Source of the DNA: Levilactobacillus yonginensis
GTDB taxonomy: Bacteria; Bacillota; Bacilli; Lactobacillales; Lactobacillaceae
Length of the DNA: 36,797 bases
Direction of reading: 5' to 3'
NCBI RefSeq assembly: GCF_003946265.1
Contig: NZ_RHNO01000022.1
Location: 1-36,797 of the forward strand
The translations under genes were made by a program, and so were the position numbers. The notes beneath the pieces are model-generated. The model worked only from the letters and a program-made list of their open reading frames with translations. It was not told the DNA's origin and searched no databases. Numbering within the stretch: the first letter of the stretch is position 1; every line of letters starts with the position of its first letter. Positions 15,323 to 22,508 of this stretch are shown piece after piece.

Positions 15323-16864
15323 ATGAAGTACTTAATTGGAACGGACATTGGGACCTCAGGTACGAAGAGTATTCTGATGGATACCAACGGTCACTTAGTT
15401 GCGCAAGATTTGGAAGAATATGATGTGTTAACGCCTCGACCACTCTGGGCTGAACAATGGCCAGACGTCTGGTTAAAAGGGGTCAAGGACTCCATCCGCG
15501 CTGTCGTTAAGGAAAGCGGAATCGCTGCAGCAGATATCAAGGGCATTGGCCTGAGTGGTCTGTACGGTGGCTCCGGGATTCCCGTCGACAAGGAGATGAA
15601 TCCCGTGCGGCCTGACTTGATTTGGATGGACCGGCGTGCTGCCGAAGAAACCGAATGGGTCAAGCAAAACGTTGACCTCGACCGCCTTTCTGAAATTACT
15701 GGGAACGACGTCGTGGATCCTTACTATGGCTACACAAAAGTGCTGTGGATCAAGAACCACGAACCTGAGAATTGGAAGAAGACTGCCTTATTCTTACCAC
15801 CTAACAACTACGCCATTTACAAGTTGACCGGTGAAGTTTCAATTGATTATTCCGCTGCCGGTAACATCGGTGGTTTCTATGACATCAACACCGGCACCTG
15901 GTCCAAAGAAATGATGGACGCCATGGGCGTACCGATGGACAAAATGCCACAGAAGTTCGTTGATGCTACTGAGGTTGCAGGACGTTTGACCAAGGACGCT
16001 GCCGCTGACTTGGGCTTAGATGAAGGTACCCCAGTTATTGCTGGTGGTGTCGACGTTGGTGCTGCTAATATTGGGATGGGTGTTCTGGAACCTGGTCGCT
16101 ACGTTGCCGCGATTGGGTCGTCCATGAACGCCGCTCTGGTTAGCGAAAAGCCAATCAAGGGCCGGGGCATGATCGTTTGGCCATACCCTTACAAGTCGCG
16201 TGACTTGGTCTACAACTTTAGTGGGTCTGCTACAGCTGGTGCCATCACCAAGTGGTTCCGCGATAACTTCGGAGATGCCGAAGTTGCCGTTCAGAACCAG
16301 GGTGGTAAGAACGCTTACGTTACCTTGGGTGACGAAGCCAAGGACGTACCAGCAGGTAGTCGCGGTTTAGTTGTCCTGCCTTACTTCATGGGTGAACGAG
16401 CTCCGGTTTGGAACTCCGATGCCAAAGGGATGGTCTTCGGACTGTCACTGGTCCACACCAAGGCTGATTTGTTCCACGCCTTTCAAGAAGCGGTCTGCTA
16501 TGCATTGCGGCACAGTATCGAGAGTACTGGGCGCGACCTGGGAGATTACATCGTTATTGCCGGCGGTGTAACGCACTCGAAGGACTGGGTTCAAATGTTT
16601 GCTGACGTTACCGGCTACGCTGTCCGCACACCAGTTGACGATGCGGAAGCTAACCTGGGTGACGTGATGCTCGCGGGCTTAGCTACCGATACTTTAACGG
16701 TAGACGAAGTTCAAAAGTGGCAAGTGCTTGGCGACAAGGTCGAACCACGTGCTGAACAGCATGCGACCTACAACAAGTATTACCAGTTATACCGGAACCT
16801 TTACAAAGATTTAGGCGACGATATGCATGATTTATCATTAATTTCTGGGATTGAAGAATCCTAG
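15323..16864 (+). CDS. FGGY-family carbohydrate kinase (xylulokinase-like)
   Basis: A 513-residue cytosolic kinase with AGGAGAAGAG upstream of ATG 15323. The N-terminal MKYLIGTDIGTSGTKSILMD is phosphate loop 1. LSGLYGGSGIPVDKEMNPVRPDLIWMDRRA is typical of pentulose kinases. The FGGY core region appears as GGVDVGAANIGMGVLEPG and later as VIAGGVTHSKDWVQMFADVTG. The length is as expected. It would phosphorylate the ketopentose made by the SDR upstream (42 bases away), for entry into the phosphoketolase/pentose phosphate route. Family members accept xylulose, ribulose or related sugars, so xylB is not claimed. The unit ends at a terminator. Confidence 0.86.
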   Translation: MKYLIGTDIGTSGTKSILMDTNGHLVAQDLEEYDVLTPRPLWAEQWPDVWLKGVKDSIRAVVKESGIAAADIKGIGLSGLYGGSGIPVDKEMNPVRPDLIWMDRRAAEETEWVKQNVDLDRLSEITGNDVVDPYYGYTKVLWIKNHEPENWKKTALFLPPNNYAIYKLTGEVSIDYSAAGNIGGFYDINTGTWSKEMMDAMGVPMDKMPQKFVDATEVAGRLTKDAAADLGLDEGTPVIAGGVDVGAANIGMGVLEPGRYVAAIGSSMNAALVSEKPIKGRGMIVWPYPYKSRDLVYNFSGSATAGAITKWFRDNFGDAEVAVQNQGGKNAYVTLGDEAKDVPAGSRGLVVLPYFMGERAPVWNSDAKGMVFGLSLVHTKADLFHAFQEAVCYALRHSIESTGRDLGDYIVIAGGVTHSKDWVQMFADVTGYAVRTPVDDAEANLGDVMLAGLATDTLTVDEVQKWQVLGDKVEPRAEQHATYNKYYQLYRNLYKDLGDDMHDLSLISGIEES

Positions 16865-16880
16865 TTTCATAGCGCTGCGG

Positions 16881-16913
16881 AGGGTTCAAGTGCATGTTCT
16901 TGAACCCTTTTGC
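16881..16913 (+). terminator. Terminator of the kinase gene
   Basis: AGGGTTCAAG (16881-16890) pairs with CTTGAACCCT (16899-16908), followed by TTTTG. Confidence 0.8.
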
Positions 16914-16934
16914 TGAGAAACTCTTGTGCAGTTG

Positions 16935-16963
16935 TTAACAAGTAACCTTTTCTATGCTATTAT
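16935..16963 (+). promoter_or_regulatory. Promoter of a short transcription unit
   Basis: TTAACA (16935-16940) and TATTAT (16958-16963) with 17-base spacing, followed about 125 bases later by a terminator. Confidence 0.55.
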
Positions 16964-17017
16964 AAGAGCAAGCAATTAGATTGATTGGTAAATGGTACGA
17001 AGAATGAATAAATAAAA

Positions 17018-17077
17018 ATGGTGGTTATGTGGTTCTATTGGTTGTCGACCACAGTTAGAGCAGCTCTCAACACTTAG
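17018..17077 (+). CDS. Possible 19-residue hydrophobic peptide
   Basis: ATG 17018 opens MVVMWFYWLSTTVRAALNT, an aromatic, hydrophobic peptide. The only ribosome-site candidate upstream is weak (GAAGAA). Its 3' end overlaps the first arm of the terminator at 17059. It sits alone between a promoter and a terminator, so the unit may be a small RNA or a leader rather than a gene. It could also be a type I toxin-like peptide; I do not recognise a family. The 5' region has a GTGGT/ACCAC hairpin at about 17028-17052. Confidence 0.3.
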   Translation: MVVMWFYWLSTTVRAALNT

Positions 17078-17093
17078 GGAGCTGCTTTTTTTG
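17059..17093 (+). terminator. Terminator of the short unit
   Basis: AGCAGCTC (17059-17066) pairs with GAGCTGCT (17079-17086), followed by a long T run. Confidence 0.85.
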
Positions 17094-17165
17094 TGTCGTT
17101 GATTAGCGGGCGTTAGACTAATAGGTAGTGTTTGGAAGCTAAGTAAATGACAGGAGGCGTCTAAA

Positions 17166-17210
17166 TTGACGTTGACGACAGCGGAAAAATTTTTTCTTTT
17201 AAATATAAAT
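17166..17210 (+). pseudogene. 5' fragment of the GPP34-family gene split by the IS
   Basis: AGGAGG at 17152-17157 precedes TTG 17166, which opens LTLTTAEKFFLLNIN and then meets a TAG at the left edge of the IS. LTTAEKFFLL is the usual opening of bacterial GPP34 (GOLPH3/Vps74-like) proteins, and the rest of that protein resumes in frame right of the IS at 19179. This fragment therefore marks the original start of the interrupted gene. The coding fragment alone is too short to have a function. Confidence 0.75.
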
Positions 17211-17250
17211 TAGGCAGAATTCCCTTGCTTTCAAGCAAGGGATGAATGCC

Positions 17251-17673
17251 CCTATACTTTTCGTTGATTAGCAATGTATTTTGCCACGGTCGTCTTGCTC
17301 ATGTTACCCAGGGTACTCATGAAGTAACTAGGGGACCAAAGATGCCCGTCCCCAGAATTTTTAAGCTTTTATTTCTGGATGTCGTTCGAAAAATAAGCGA
17401 GCCGAACCGCCCTTGAAGGCTTTGACGACATTAGTTGGTGCGTACTTAGGCTTAAAGCTTAGTAACAAATGAATATGGTCGGGCATTACTTCCATCTTCT
17501 CAATGGTCACTCCGTTCAGTCGAGCTATCTTTGTTAAAATGTCGGTCATTTCAGCGACTAACTTTGGTGTTGTAAATGCTTCATGCCGGTATTTAGTAAC
17601 CCAGACTAAGTGAAAAATGAAAGTTGTAAACATAGCCTCGTTCGTGAATTACTCTTCCAACACTTGTGCTCAT
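17251..17673 (-). pseudogene. tnpA: Frameshifted Y1 (HUH) transposase TnpA
   Basis: The original start is ATG 17673 with GGAGGTAG upstream (17678-17684), reading MSTSVGRVIHERGYVYNFHF. Then HLVWVTKYRHEAF continues in the +1 frame, through the HUH pair PDHIHLLL, to HPEI. The reading frame then moves again to KLKNSGDGHLWSPSYFMSTL, and once more near AAAAATAC to YIANQRKV and stop TAG 17251. Each change needs one base removed from an A or T run (near 17614, 17366 and 17280). With these repairs the protein would be about 139 residues, the normal IS200-type length, with the catalytic Tyr in the YIANQ helix. As it stands, the longest intact frame (17361-17633) lacks that Tyr, so no active transposase is expected. 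Confidence 0.85.
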
Positions 17674-17737
17674 ATGCTACCTCCATAAATATTATTGTAA
17701 GACGCTTTGTTATAGATACAGTATACTCATATGGTAT

Positions 17738-17759
17738 GCTTGTTATCAAGCAAGGGAGG
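17738..17759 (+). promoter_or_regulatory. Hairpin adjoining the tnpB ribosome site
   Basis: GCTTG (17738-17742) pairs with CAAGC (17747-17751), directly before AAGGGAGG. The string TCAAGCAAGGGA also occurs in the left-end hairpin (17230-17241), so one protein or one structure might act on both. A possible tnpB promoter is TTGTTA-17-TATGGT at 17707-17735. Confidence 0.35.
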
Positions 17760-17768
17760 TGGTAATTT

Positions 17769-19022
17769 ATGGCGAAAACAATGGCCCAATTACCTTATCA
17801 TTATGGGGTTAAGGTTAGCGTCTTTCCTTCAACCGAACAAAAACGGCTAATCAAGTGTAACAGTGATGCTAGTCGCTTCATTTATAACGAAATGAACGGA
17901 ATGAACAATGAACTATTTTGGCTAAAAAAAGTTAAAACACCAATTGCACTTGTTTTGAAGCGAATCGCTGATTTGACTGAACGTCTAAAGAAGCCATCAA
18001 CCGCTATCTCCAATATTCATGGCTGGTTAAATCACCCGGATTTTGACAGTCTGATGAAAGCCAACGCTATAAAAAATTACAAGACTGCCTGGAAGCTATT
18101 CCGCCAGGTTCATCAGGCCGGAACGCCTAAATTTCATAAGCGTGGCTACACACAGACTTATCAAACGTCGTGTCTTTACAGTGCTAAAGTGACAGTCCCA
18201 ACTATGGAAAATGGCAGCGTAAGACTAAATGATGCCCACCACCTACAACTACCCAAGCTGGGTTGTCTTCGTTTCAAGGGGTTGCCATCGAAAATTTTAG
18301 GCCGAGCCGATGATATCAGAATCGGGACCACGACAGTATCGATGGATGCTGCGGGTCATTATTTTGTGTCCCTACAGATTGGGTCAGAACACCCCTTCGG
18401 TGCCAACCAATCCGCGATTGAATCTAAAGTCGGCATCGATTTGAATCTCGATAATTTTTTGACGGACTCCGATGGACAGGTGATTGATAATCCACGTTAC
18501 TACCGGACTATTAGAGGAAAATTAGCTAAAGCCCAACAAAAACTGTCACGGCGAGCTAGACGAGCTAAAAAGAGCCAACGACGGTTATCAGAATCAAAGA
18601 ATTATCAAAAGCAACGGTTACTAGTGGCTAAGTTACAACTTAAAGTTGCCAATCAACGCAAAAACTTCCTGCACCACGTCTCTACGGCCTTGATCAAAAA
18701 CCACGATTTAGTTGTAGCTGAAGAACTGCGGAGTAAAAATATGTTGCGGAATCATGCTTTGGCAATGAGTATTTCGGACGTTGGTTGGCGGACTCTACTG
18801 GGCATGTTGGCTTACAAAGCTGATTTGTATGGTCGGAAATTTTTGACTGTCAATCCCCGGAATACAACGCAAACCTGTAGTCATTGCGGGCATGTCATGA
18901 CCGGGAAGAACAAGTTAACGTTAGCTGACCGCGAGTGGACATGTCCCAGTTGTGAGACGTTTCATGTGCGTGATTATAATGCAGCTAAAAATATTCTAGC
19001 TAAGGGGCTAGCAGCTTTATAA
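17769..19022 (+). CDS. tnpB: RNA-guided nuclease TnpB
   Basis: A 417-residue protein from ATG 17769 with GGGAGGTGG upstream. The N-terminal part (about 1-130) is the helix-turn-helix/WED region. The RuvC catalytic residues are present: D224 in KVGIDLNLD, E318 in VVAEELRSKNM and D402 in RDYNAAKNIL. The zinc ribbon CxxC...CxxC is complete (C370, C373, C392, C395). Full length and all key residues suggest a working nuclease. Family knowledge: TnpB uses a right-end omega RNA to cut DNA next to a TAM equal to the element's target site. It is not needed for transposition itself. Because tnpA is broken, any TnpB activity now would act alone or with a TnpA from elsewhere. Confidence 0.93.
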   Translation: MAKTMAQLPYHYGVKVSVFPSTEQKRLIKCNSDASRFIYNEMNGMNNELFWLKKVKTPIALVLKRIADLTERLKKPSTAISNIHGWLNHPDFDSLMKANAIKNYKTAWKLFRQVHQAGTPKFHKRGYTQTYQTSCLYSAKVTVPTMENGSVRLNDAHHLQLPKLGCLRFKGLPSKILGRADDIRIGTTTVSMDAAGHYFVSLQIGSEHPFGANQSAIESKVGIDLNLDNFLTDSDGQVIDNPRYYRTIRGKLAKAQQKLSRRARRAKKSQRRLSESKNYQKQRLLVAKLQLKVANQRKNFLHHVSTALIKNHDLVVAEELRSKNMLRNHALAMSISDVGWRTLLGMLAYKADLYGRKFLTVNPRNTTQTCSHCGHVMTGKNKLTLADREWTCPSCETFHVRDYNAAKNILAKGLAAL

Positions 19023-19178
19023 GAAACGAGTCCGTCTGGCAACCTGCGGACCTAAAAGGCTTTGGTAATTAGCGGATAAGTCCTATTCGTAGGCTAATGC
19101 TGTATCTAAGCAAATTGTGGTCACCATGCCAAAAGGTGTGGTTCTCACAAGCGTCCGTTTTTAAACGGGCGTGGTTGA
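19010..19178 (+). ncRNA. Predicted omega RNA (reRNA) at the right end
   Basis: The non-coding tail after tnpB holds hairpins GTCCG/CGGAC (just after 19028), TTAGC/GCTAA near 19070-19105, GGTCACC/GGTGTGG near 19119-19143, and the terminal CGTCCGTTT/AAACGGGCG (19152-19171). This matches the omega RNA layout of TnpB systems, where the guide is the DNA just right of the element, here CCGGAACGAATTGGTAAG. The 5' end is not determined and probably lies in the tnpB 3' region. Confidence 0.6.
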
Positions 19179-19811
19179 CCGGAACGAATTGGTAAGAAGC
19201 CAGTCTTACGAACCCGGTTCACGACGCAAGCGTATTTTGTGTTGGCAGTGATGCTGGACTTGATAGCGCAGGGTGTGTTGGCAATCAGTCATGAACGGTT
19301 AATGGTGGTCGATTCGAAAAAGTTAGCGGCACAACCAACCTACGTCACGGATCTAAGTGAGCGATTGCAGGCGAGCACCAGCCAGGATGAAAGCTTGGAA
19401 GCTGATTTGAAGTTCGTGACGAGCTGGAACGTGGCCAATGCGCTCTATGATGGTATTGGTGGTGGCTTGCTGAAGCAGGGGCTGACGGAGAAAAAGATTT
19501 TTCAAAACAATCTGATACCTAAGGTGATCTATTTGCCGTTAGATGAGAGTCGGACTCAGGTTTTAGCGGACTTTAAAGCCGATATTTTTAGTGGCGTACC
19601 GGCCGTTACAACGCGGAACTTGTATGCCATATTAGAGCAGCAGGATGCCCTGAAATATTTGTTGCCAGCGTCTGAGTTGGCAACATTGACGGCAACGTTT
19701 GAACGGGCAGTTGCGACGGATTCACGCTACCAAGTGACGCAACGACTGGTGGAGATGGCGGGCCACGTCATTCAAATGAAGAAGTTTGAGATGGATGGGT
19801 GGTTGAGTTAG
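19179..19811 (+). pseudogene. 3' part of the GPP34-family protein gene, cut by the IS
   Basis: From 19179 the frame reads PERIGKKPVLRTRFTTQAYFVLAVMLDLIAQGVLAIS and continues to a stop at 19811, about 210 residues. With the 15 residues at 17166-17210 this rebuilds a normal GPP34 (GOLPH3/Vps74-like) protein: the N-terminal LTTAEKFFLL, the helical LAVMLDLIAQGVL, and NALYDGIGGGLLKQGLTE near the middle. A GTG at 19239 could start a shortened product, but it would lack the first helix. Bacterial GPP34 proteins are of uncertain role; eukaryotic ones bind phosphoinositides at the Golgi. The gene is most likely inactive here. Confidence 0.75.
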
Positions 19812-19950
19812 TGCCTGCTGATTGTCAAAATTTTTTTTCTAAGGTGGTCTAGTATGCTTGCCGCTGAAGACCACACTGAGTTGCCTACTCTAGATGAGTA
19901 ACATCGACGGGTTTATTACGAATGGCGTTAGGGAATTATTACGTATTTTA

Positions 19951-19978
19951 TTTACTAAGTAGTTTAATGGTTTATACA
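19951..19978 (+). promoter_or_regulatory. Possible promoter of the tyrosine phosphatase gene
   Basis: TTTACT (19951-19956) and TATACA (19973-19978) with 16-base spacing, about 80 bases before the start. Confidence 0.4.
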
Positions 19979-20057
19979 TAAAACTTACCGAAAATTGGTC
20001 GTAAATTTACACAGGCTTGATAAGATTAGACTATTCAGAAAGGGGATATCAGGTCGT

Positions 20058-20840
20058 ATGAAAATTCGTGCTATTCTAGCTTCTGTTAGTTGCTCATTGA
20101 TCTTGCTGGGGGCTGGTGCTGTGCCAGTCCAAGCGGCAACCTCTAAGGTGGACCCAGCCTTACAACCGGCTGTTTCTAAGAAACTGACGCCAGCAATCAA
20201 GCTGAAAGGGGCCCAGAACGTACGGGACTTGGGCGGGTACAAGACCAAGTCTGGTCAACGGGTCAAGAAGAACCGATTACTGCGGAGCGATTCCTTGGAA
20301 AAGCTGACTAAGGCTGATACCAAGAAGTTGGTGAAAAAGTACCATCTGAAAGAAATCTTTGATTTGCGAACCAAGAAGCAGATGGCAGAAAAACCAGATG
20401 TGAAGATTGCTGGCGTAAAGTATCTGCACGCGTCTGTGCTGGGGACTAAGTCAAACTACGATAATGATGACGCGGGGATGTACCGGGACATGGCCAATAA
20501 GCCAGCCGCTAAGAAGAGTTACCGTAAGTTACTGGTAGCAGCAGCTAAGGACAAGAAGGGTGCGTTACTCTTTCACTGTTCACATGGTATGGACCGGACT
20601 GGGACCGCAGCAGCGATTCTCTATACAATTCTAGGGGTCGATAAAGCAGACATTCAACGGGATTACTTGCTGTCTAACACGCAGTTGAACGTGGACTGGG
20701 CTAAGCCAGACTTGTTGAACTTGTTCTACAGCCAAGTGAAAGGGAAGTACGGCTCAATGAACAATTACATCAAGAAGGGGTTGAAGATCACGCCTGCCCA
20801 AATTAAACAGATTAAAGCGAACTACCTGACTAAGGCTTAG
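20058..20840 (+). CDS. Secreted tyrosine/dual-specificity phosphatase
   Basis: A 260-residue protein. ATG 20058 is chosen because AAAGGGGAT precedes it and it opens a clean signal peptide (MKIRAILASVSCSLILLGAGAVPVQAATS). The catalytic loop HC174SHGMDR180TG is the CX5R signature of the bacterial Y_phosphatase3 family. The conserved N-terminal NVRDLGGYKTKSGQRVKKNRLLRSDSLEKLT segment is also typical. FDLRTKKQMAEKPD carries the usual general-acid region. It would hydrolyse phosphotyrosine or phosphoinositide-type substrates outside the membrane. The gene is monocistronic and closed by a strong terminator. Substrate and physiological role are unknown; relatives in other Gram-positives influence host interaction, which is not shown here. 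Confidence 0.87.
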   Translation: MKIRAILASVSCSLILLGAGAVPVQAATSKVDPALQPAVSKKLTPAIKLKGAQNVRDLGGYKTKSGQRVKKNRLLRSDSLEKLTKADTKKLVKKYHLKEIFDLRTKKQMAEKPDVKIAGVKYLHASVLGTKSNYDNDDAGMYRDMANKPAAKKSYRKLLVAAAKDKKGALLFHCSHGMDRTGTAAAILYTILGVDKADIQRDYLLSNTQLNVDWAKPDLLNLFYSQVKGKYGSMNNYIKKGLKITPAQIKQIKANYLTKA

Positions 20841-20860
20841 TTTTAGGTAAGCCAATTGCA

Positions 20861-20911
20861 AAGGTCATCGCCAGTCAACACCCGTGAGTGCTAATTGGCG
20901 ATGGCCTTTTT
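20861..20911 (+). terminator. Terminator of the tyrosine phosphatase gene
   Basis: AAGGTCATCGCCA (20861-20873) pairs with TGGCGATGGCCTT (20896-20908), then TTT. Confidence 0.85.
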
Positions 20912-20955
20912 GAATGATTTTGGATTGAGCTGTAAGAATGGCAGGAGGTCGGAAG

Positions 20956-21405
20956 ATGAGTCATCCACGGAAACGTATAAGCATCATCGAAAAAGATGCC
21001 CTTGAACTGATTAACAGTAATATTAGCTCCTCTCAAATAGCCGGTGATACTGACATACCATTAGCAGTAATCACGGGACTTAGGGATGGCAACCTGCTAT
21101 TAGGAGATACTGCAGTTAAGCAAGTTGCTGTTATGAGTAGTTATTGGGCAAGTTTAAAATTACATTTCGAAATGGTGATGAACGACTTTCCAGAGGAAGA
21201 TTCGCTCGAAAATTTAGAATCCGAGTTTAACCATATCTTTCAAAAAGTCGCAGTTGATTTACATGACAAGGCAATTGGCCCTGAGTCAGATCACGGTGAC
21301 CTGGCGATGTACAAGATTTTCGTGCAAATGGTGCAAGAATATCAAAATGAACCAGCAGGAATTAGCAAAATGCTCTTAATTTATGCACAAAATACGGCTA
21401 AATAA
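20956..21405 (+). CDS. Small protein of unknown function
   Basis: A 149-residue protein. ATG 20956 is preferred over 20938 because AGGAGG (20943-20948) lies 7 bases before it. Residues about 8-45 (RISIIEKDALELINSNISSSQIAGDTDIPLAVITGLRDGN) look like a helix-turn-helix of the Cro/phage type. The rest is acidic and helical, without signal peptide or membrane segment. GC is lower than in the neighbours, which could mean recent acquisition. I do not recognise the family. It ends at a hairpin shared with the convergent acetyltransferase gene. Confidence 0.6.
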   Translation: MSHPRKRISIIEKDALELINSNISSSQIAGDTDIPLAVITGLRDGNLLLGDTAVKQVAVMSSYWASLKLHFEMVMNDFPEEDSLENLESEFNHIFQKVAVDLHDKAIGPESDHGDLAMYKIFVQMVQEYQNEPAGISKMLLIYAQNTAK

Positions 21406-21440
21406 AAAGCCATAATCAGATGATATGATTATGGCCTTAA
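21405..21440. terminator. Bidirectional terminator between convergent genes
   Basis: GCCATAATCA (21409-21418) pairs with TGATTATGGC (21426-21435), with A and T runs outside both arms. Confidence 0.85.
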
Positions 21441-21443
21441 AAG

Positions 21444-21968
21444 TTAATCTAAATTCAGTTCATAGGCTAGGCGTTTACCATCTGGAGTTGGGTTCACGTA
21501 AATAATGCCCCGGTACTGGTAGCCAAATGTTCCCACGATGTGTTGCATCCGCTGATTCCGTTCGTGCGTGTCGATTCGCAGATGGCGGACACCTTGCTGA
21601 TAAGCTTGCGAAATTAAGTTTGAGAAGAAGTAATCGCTCAGGCGCTCACCCCGAAAGGCTGCAGAGAGCGCAATTCGGTGGAACGTAGCGTAGGGGTGTT
21701 GGGTGTCGGCCCAGTTACCAGCTTGAATTTCCTGATAAGTGGGTTCTTCCCCTACAATCAGGGTTGCCGTGCCAGCGAGGTGATCGTTAACAATCAAGAC
21801 CCAACAGTGGTGCTGGGCAATGTCTTCGGTCAGCGTGGCTCGGTCGGGGTGACCATCCTGCCATTGGCTACTACCATCGGTTTTTAACAATGCTTTGGCC
21901 TGGTCGATGATGGTCATAATTTGGTTGAGGTCAGTGGGTTGGGCTGAACGCATGTAGATGTTGGACAT
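21444..21968 (-). CDS. GNAT-family N-acetyltransferase
   Basis: A 174-residue protein from ATG 21968, with AAGGAGTGA upstream. This ribosome site overlaps the stop codon of the MarR gene, so the two are coupled. The GNAT fold shows as RSAQPTDLNQIMTIIDQAK at the start, a core HRIALSAAFRGERLSDYFFSNLISQAYQQGVRHLRIDTHERNQRMQHIVGTFGY with the acetyl-CoA loop in a variant form (AAFRGERLSDYF), and a typical C-terminal strand. It transfers acetyl from acetyl-CoA to an amine, and the substrate is unknown. Cotranscribed with a MarR repressor and divergent from a drug-type exporter, it may help to detoxify the compound the regulator senses. Confidence 0.85.
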   Translation of the reverse strand: MSNIYMRSAQPTDLNQIMTIIDQAKALLKTDGSSQWQDGHPDRATLTEDIAQHHCWVLIVNDHLAGTATLIVGEEPTYQEIQAGNWADTQHPYATFHRIALSAAFRGERLSDYFFSNLISQAYQQGVRHLRIDTHERNQRMQHIVGTFGYQYRGIIYVNPTPDGKRLAYELNLD

Positions 21969-21974
21969 GGGGAA

Positions 21975-22409
21975 TCACTCCTTGATTTTAGTGACGTGTT
22001 CTTCAATGAATTGCATGGCTGAGATAACCTGTTTCGTTTCACTGCTGGTGAGATTGGTGAACAGGCTACGTACTTGGTCATCCGATCGCTGATTAATGAT
22101 GGCCAGTTGCTCATTCCCGGCATCGGTCAGTGACAGGATCTTTGAACGCTTGTCCAATTCGGCCGGTGTTTGAGCGAGTAGTCCACGCTCTTCCAGCCGC
22201 TTAAGAATCCGGCTGAGATAGCCCTTGTCGACCCGCAGAACCTGAACAAGCTGATTGGCAGTGTTGTACCCATTTTCAGCGATTTCGAGCAGGAGACGAG
22301 CTTCTAGGAGGGTTAACGTCGTTTGTAGGTGGTACTTGTCGGTTAGACGGAAGATTCGCGTATAGAAACGGTCAAATTCCCGAATATGATGAATGTCTTG
22401 ACTATTCAT
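21975..22409 (-). CDS. MarR-family transcriptional regulator
   Basis: A 144-residue protein. ATG 22409 (MNSQDIHHIREFDRFYTRIF) is chosen because AAGGAGA precedes it; the longer frame from 22478 would start within the promoter. The winged helix is at about residues 30-95: NTANQLVQVLRVDKGYLSRILKRLEERGLL is the helix-turn-helix and DKRSKILSLTDAG the wing. It is the first gene of a two-gene unit with the acetyltransferase and divergent from the MFS exporter. The intergenic region carries two copies of a 17-bp dyad over both promoters, so it very probably represses itself and the exporter. Confidence 0.9.
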   Translation of the reverse strand: MNSQDIHHIREFDRFYTRIFRLTDKYHLQTTLTLLEARLLLEIAENGYNTANQLVQVLRVDKGYLSRILKRLEERGLLAQTPAELDKRSKILSLTDAGNEQLAIINQRSDDQVRSLFTNLTSSETKQVISAMQFIEEHVTKIKE

Positions 22410-22426
22410 GGCGGTTCTCCTTATGT

Positions 22427-22480
22427 AGTTGACAAAAGCAACTAAGTTCATTATGCTTATTAAAGTTGCTTTTGTCAACT
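22427..22480. promoter_or_regulatory. Divergent overlapping promoters with twin MarR operators
   Basis: AGTTGACAAAAGCAACT (22427-22443) and its exact inverted copy AGTTGCTTTTGTCAACT (22464-22480) each contain a TTGACA -35 box. The plus promoter is TTGACA (22429-22434), 17 bases, TATGCT (22452-22457). The minus promoter is TTGACA (22478-22473), 17 bases, CATAAT (22455-22450). Each operator is itself a dyad (AGTTG/CAACT). One repressor dimer per -35 box could shut both directions. Confidence 0.85.
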
Positions 22481-22508
22481 TAATCTAATTGAAAGTAGTT
22501 TAGCATAA

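Larger units (their letters stand above)
17211..19178 (+). mobile_element. IS200/IS605-family element (IS605 type, divergent tnpA and tnpB)
   Basis: About 1.97 kb. The left end has a hairpin (CCCTTGCTT/AAGCAAGGG, 17221-17240) and the right end another (CGTCCGTTT/AAACGGGCG, 19152-19171), as expected for subterminal hairpins recognised by Y1 transposases. There are no terminal inverted repeats and no target duplication. The edges are inferred by rejoining the GPP34 reading frame (17210 to 19179) and may shift by a few bases. tnpA reads toward the left end and is frameshifted; tnpB reads right and is intact. The left flank AAATATAAAT would hold the target/TAM sequence. Confidence 0.8.

Noticed and set aside
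17218-17247. Left-end IS hairpin as an ordinary terminator
   Set aside because: There is no T run on either side, and its place at the edge of the split gene fits an IS subterminal hairpin.
19844-19874. GTGGTCT/AGACCAC hairpin after the GPP34 gene as a terminator
   Set aside because: The T run is before rather than after the hairpin and the loop is long. It is kept only as a weak possibility.
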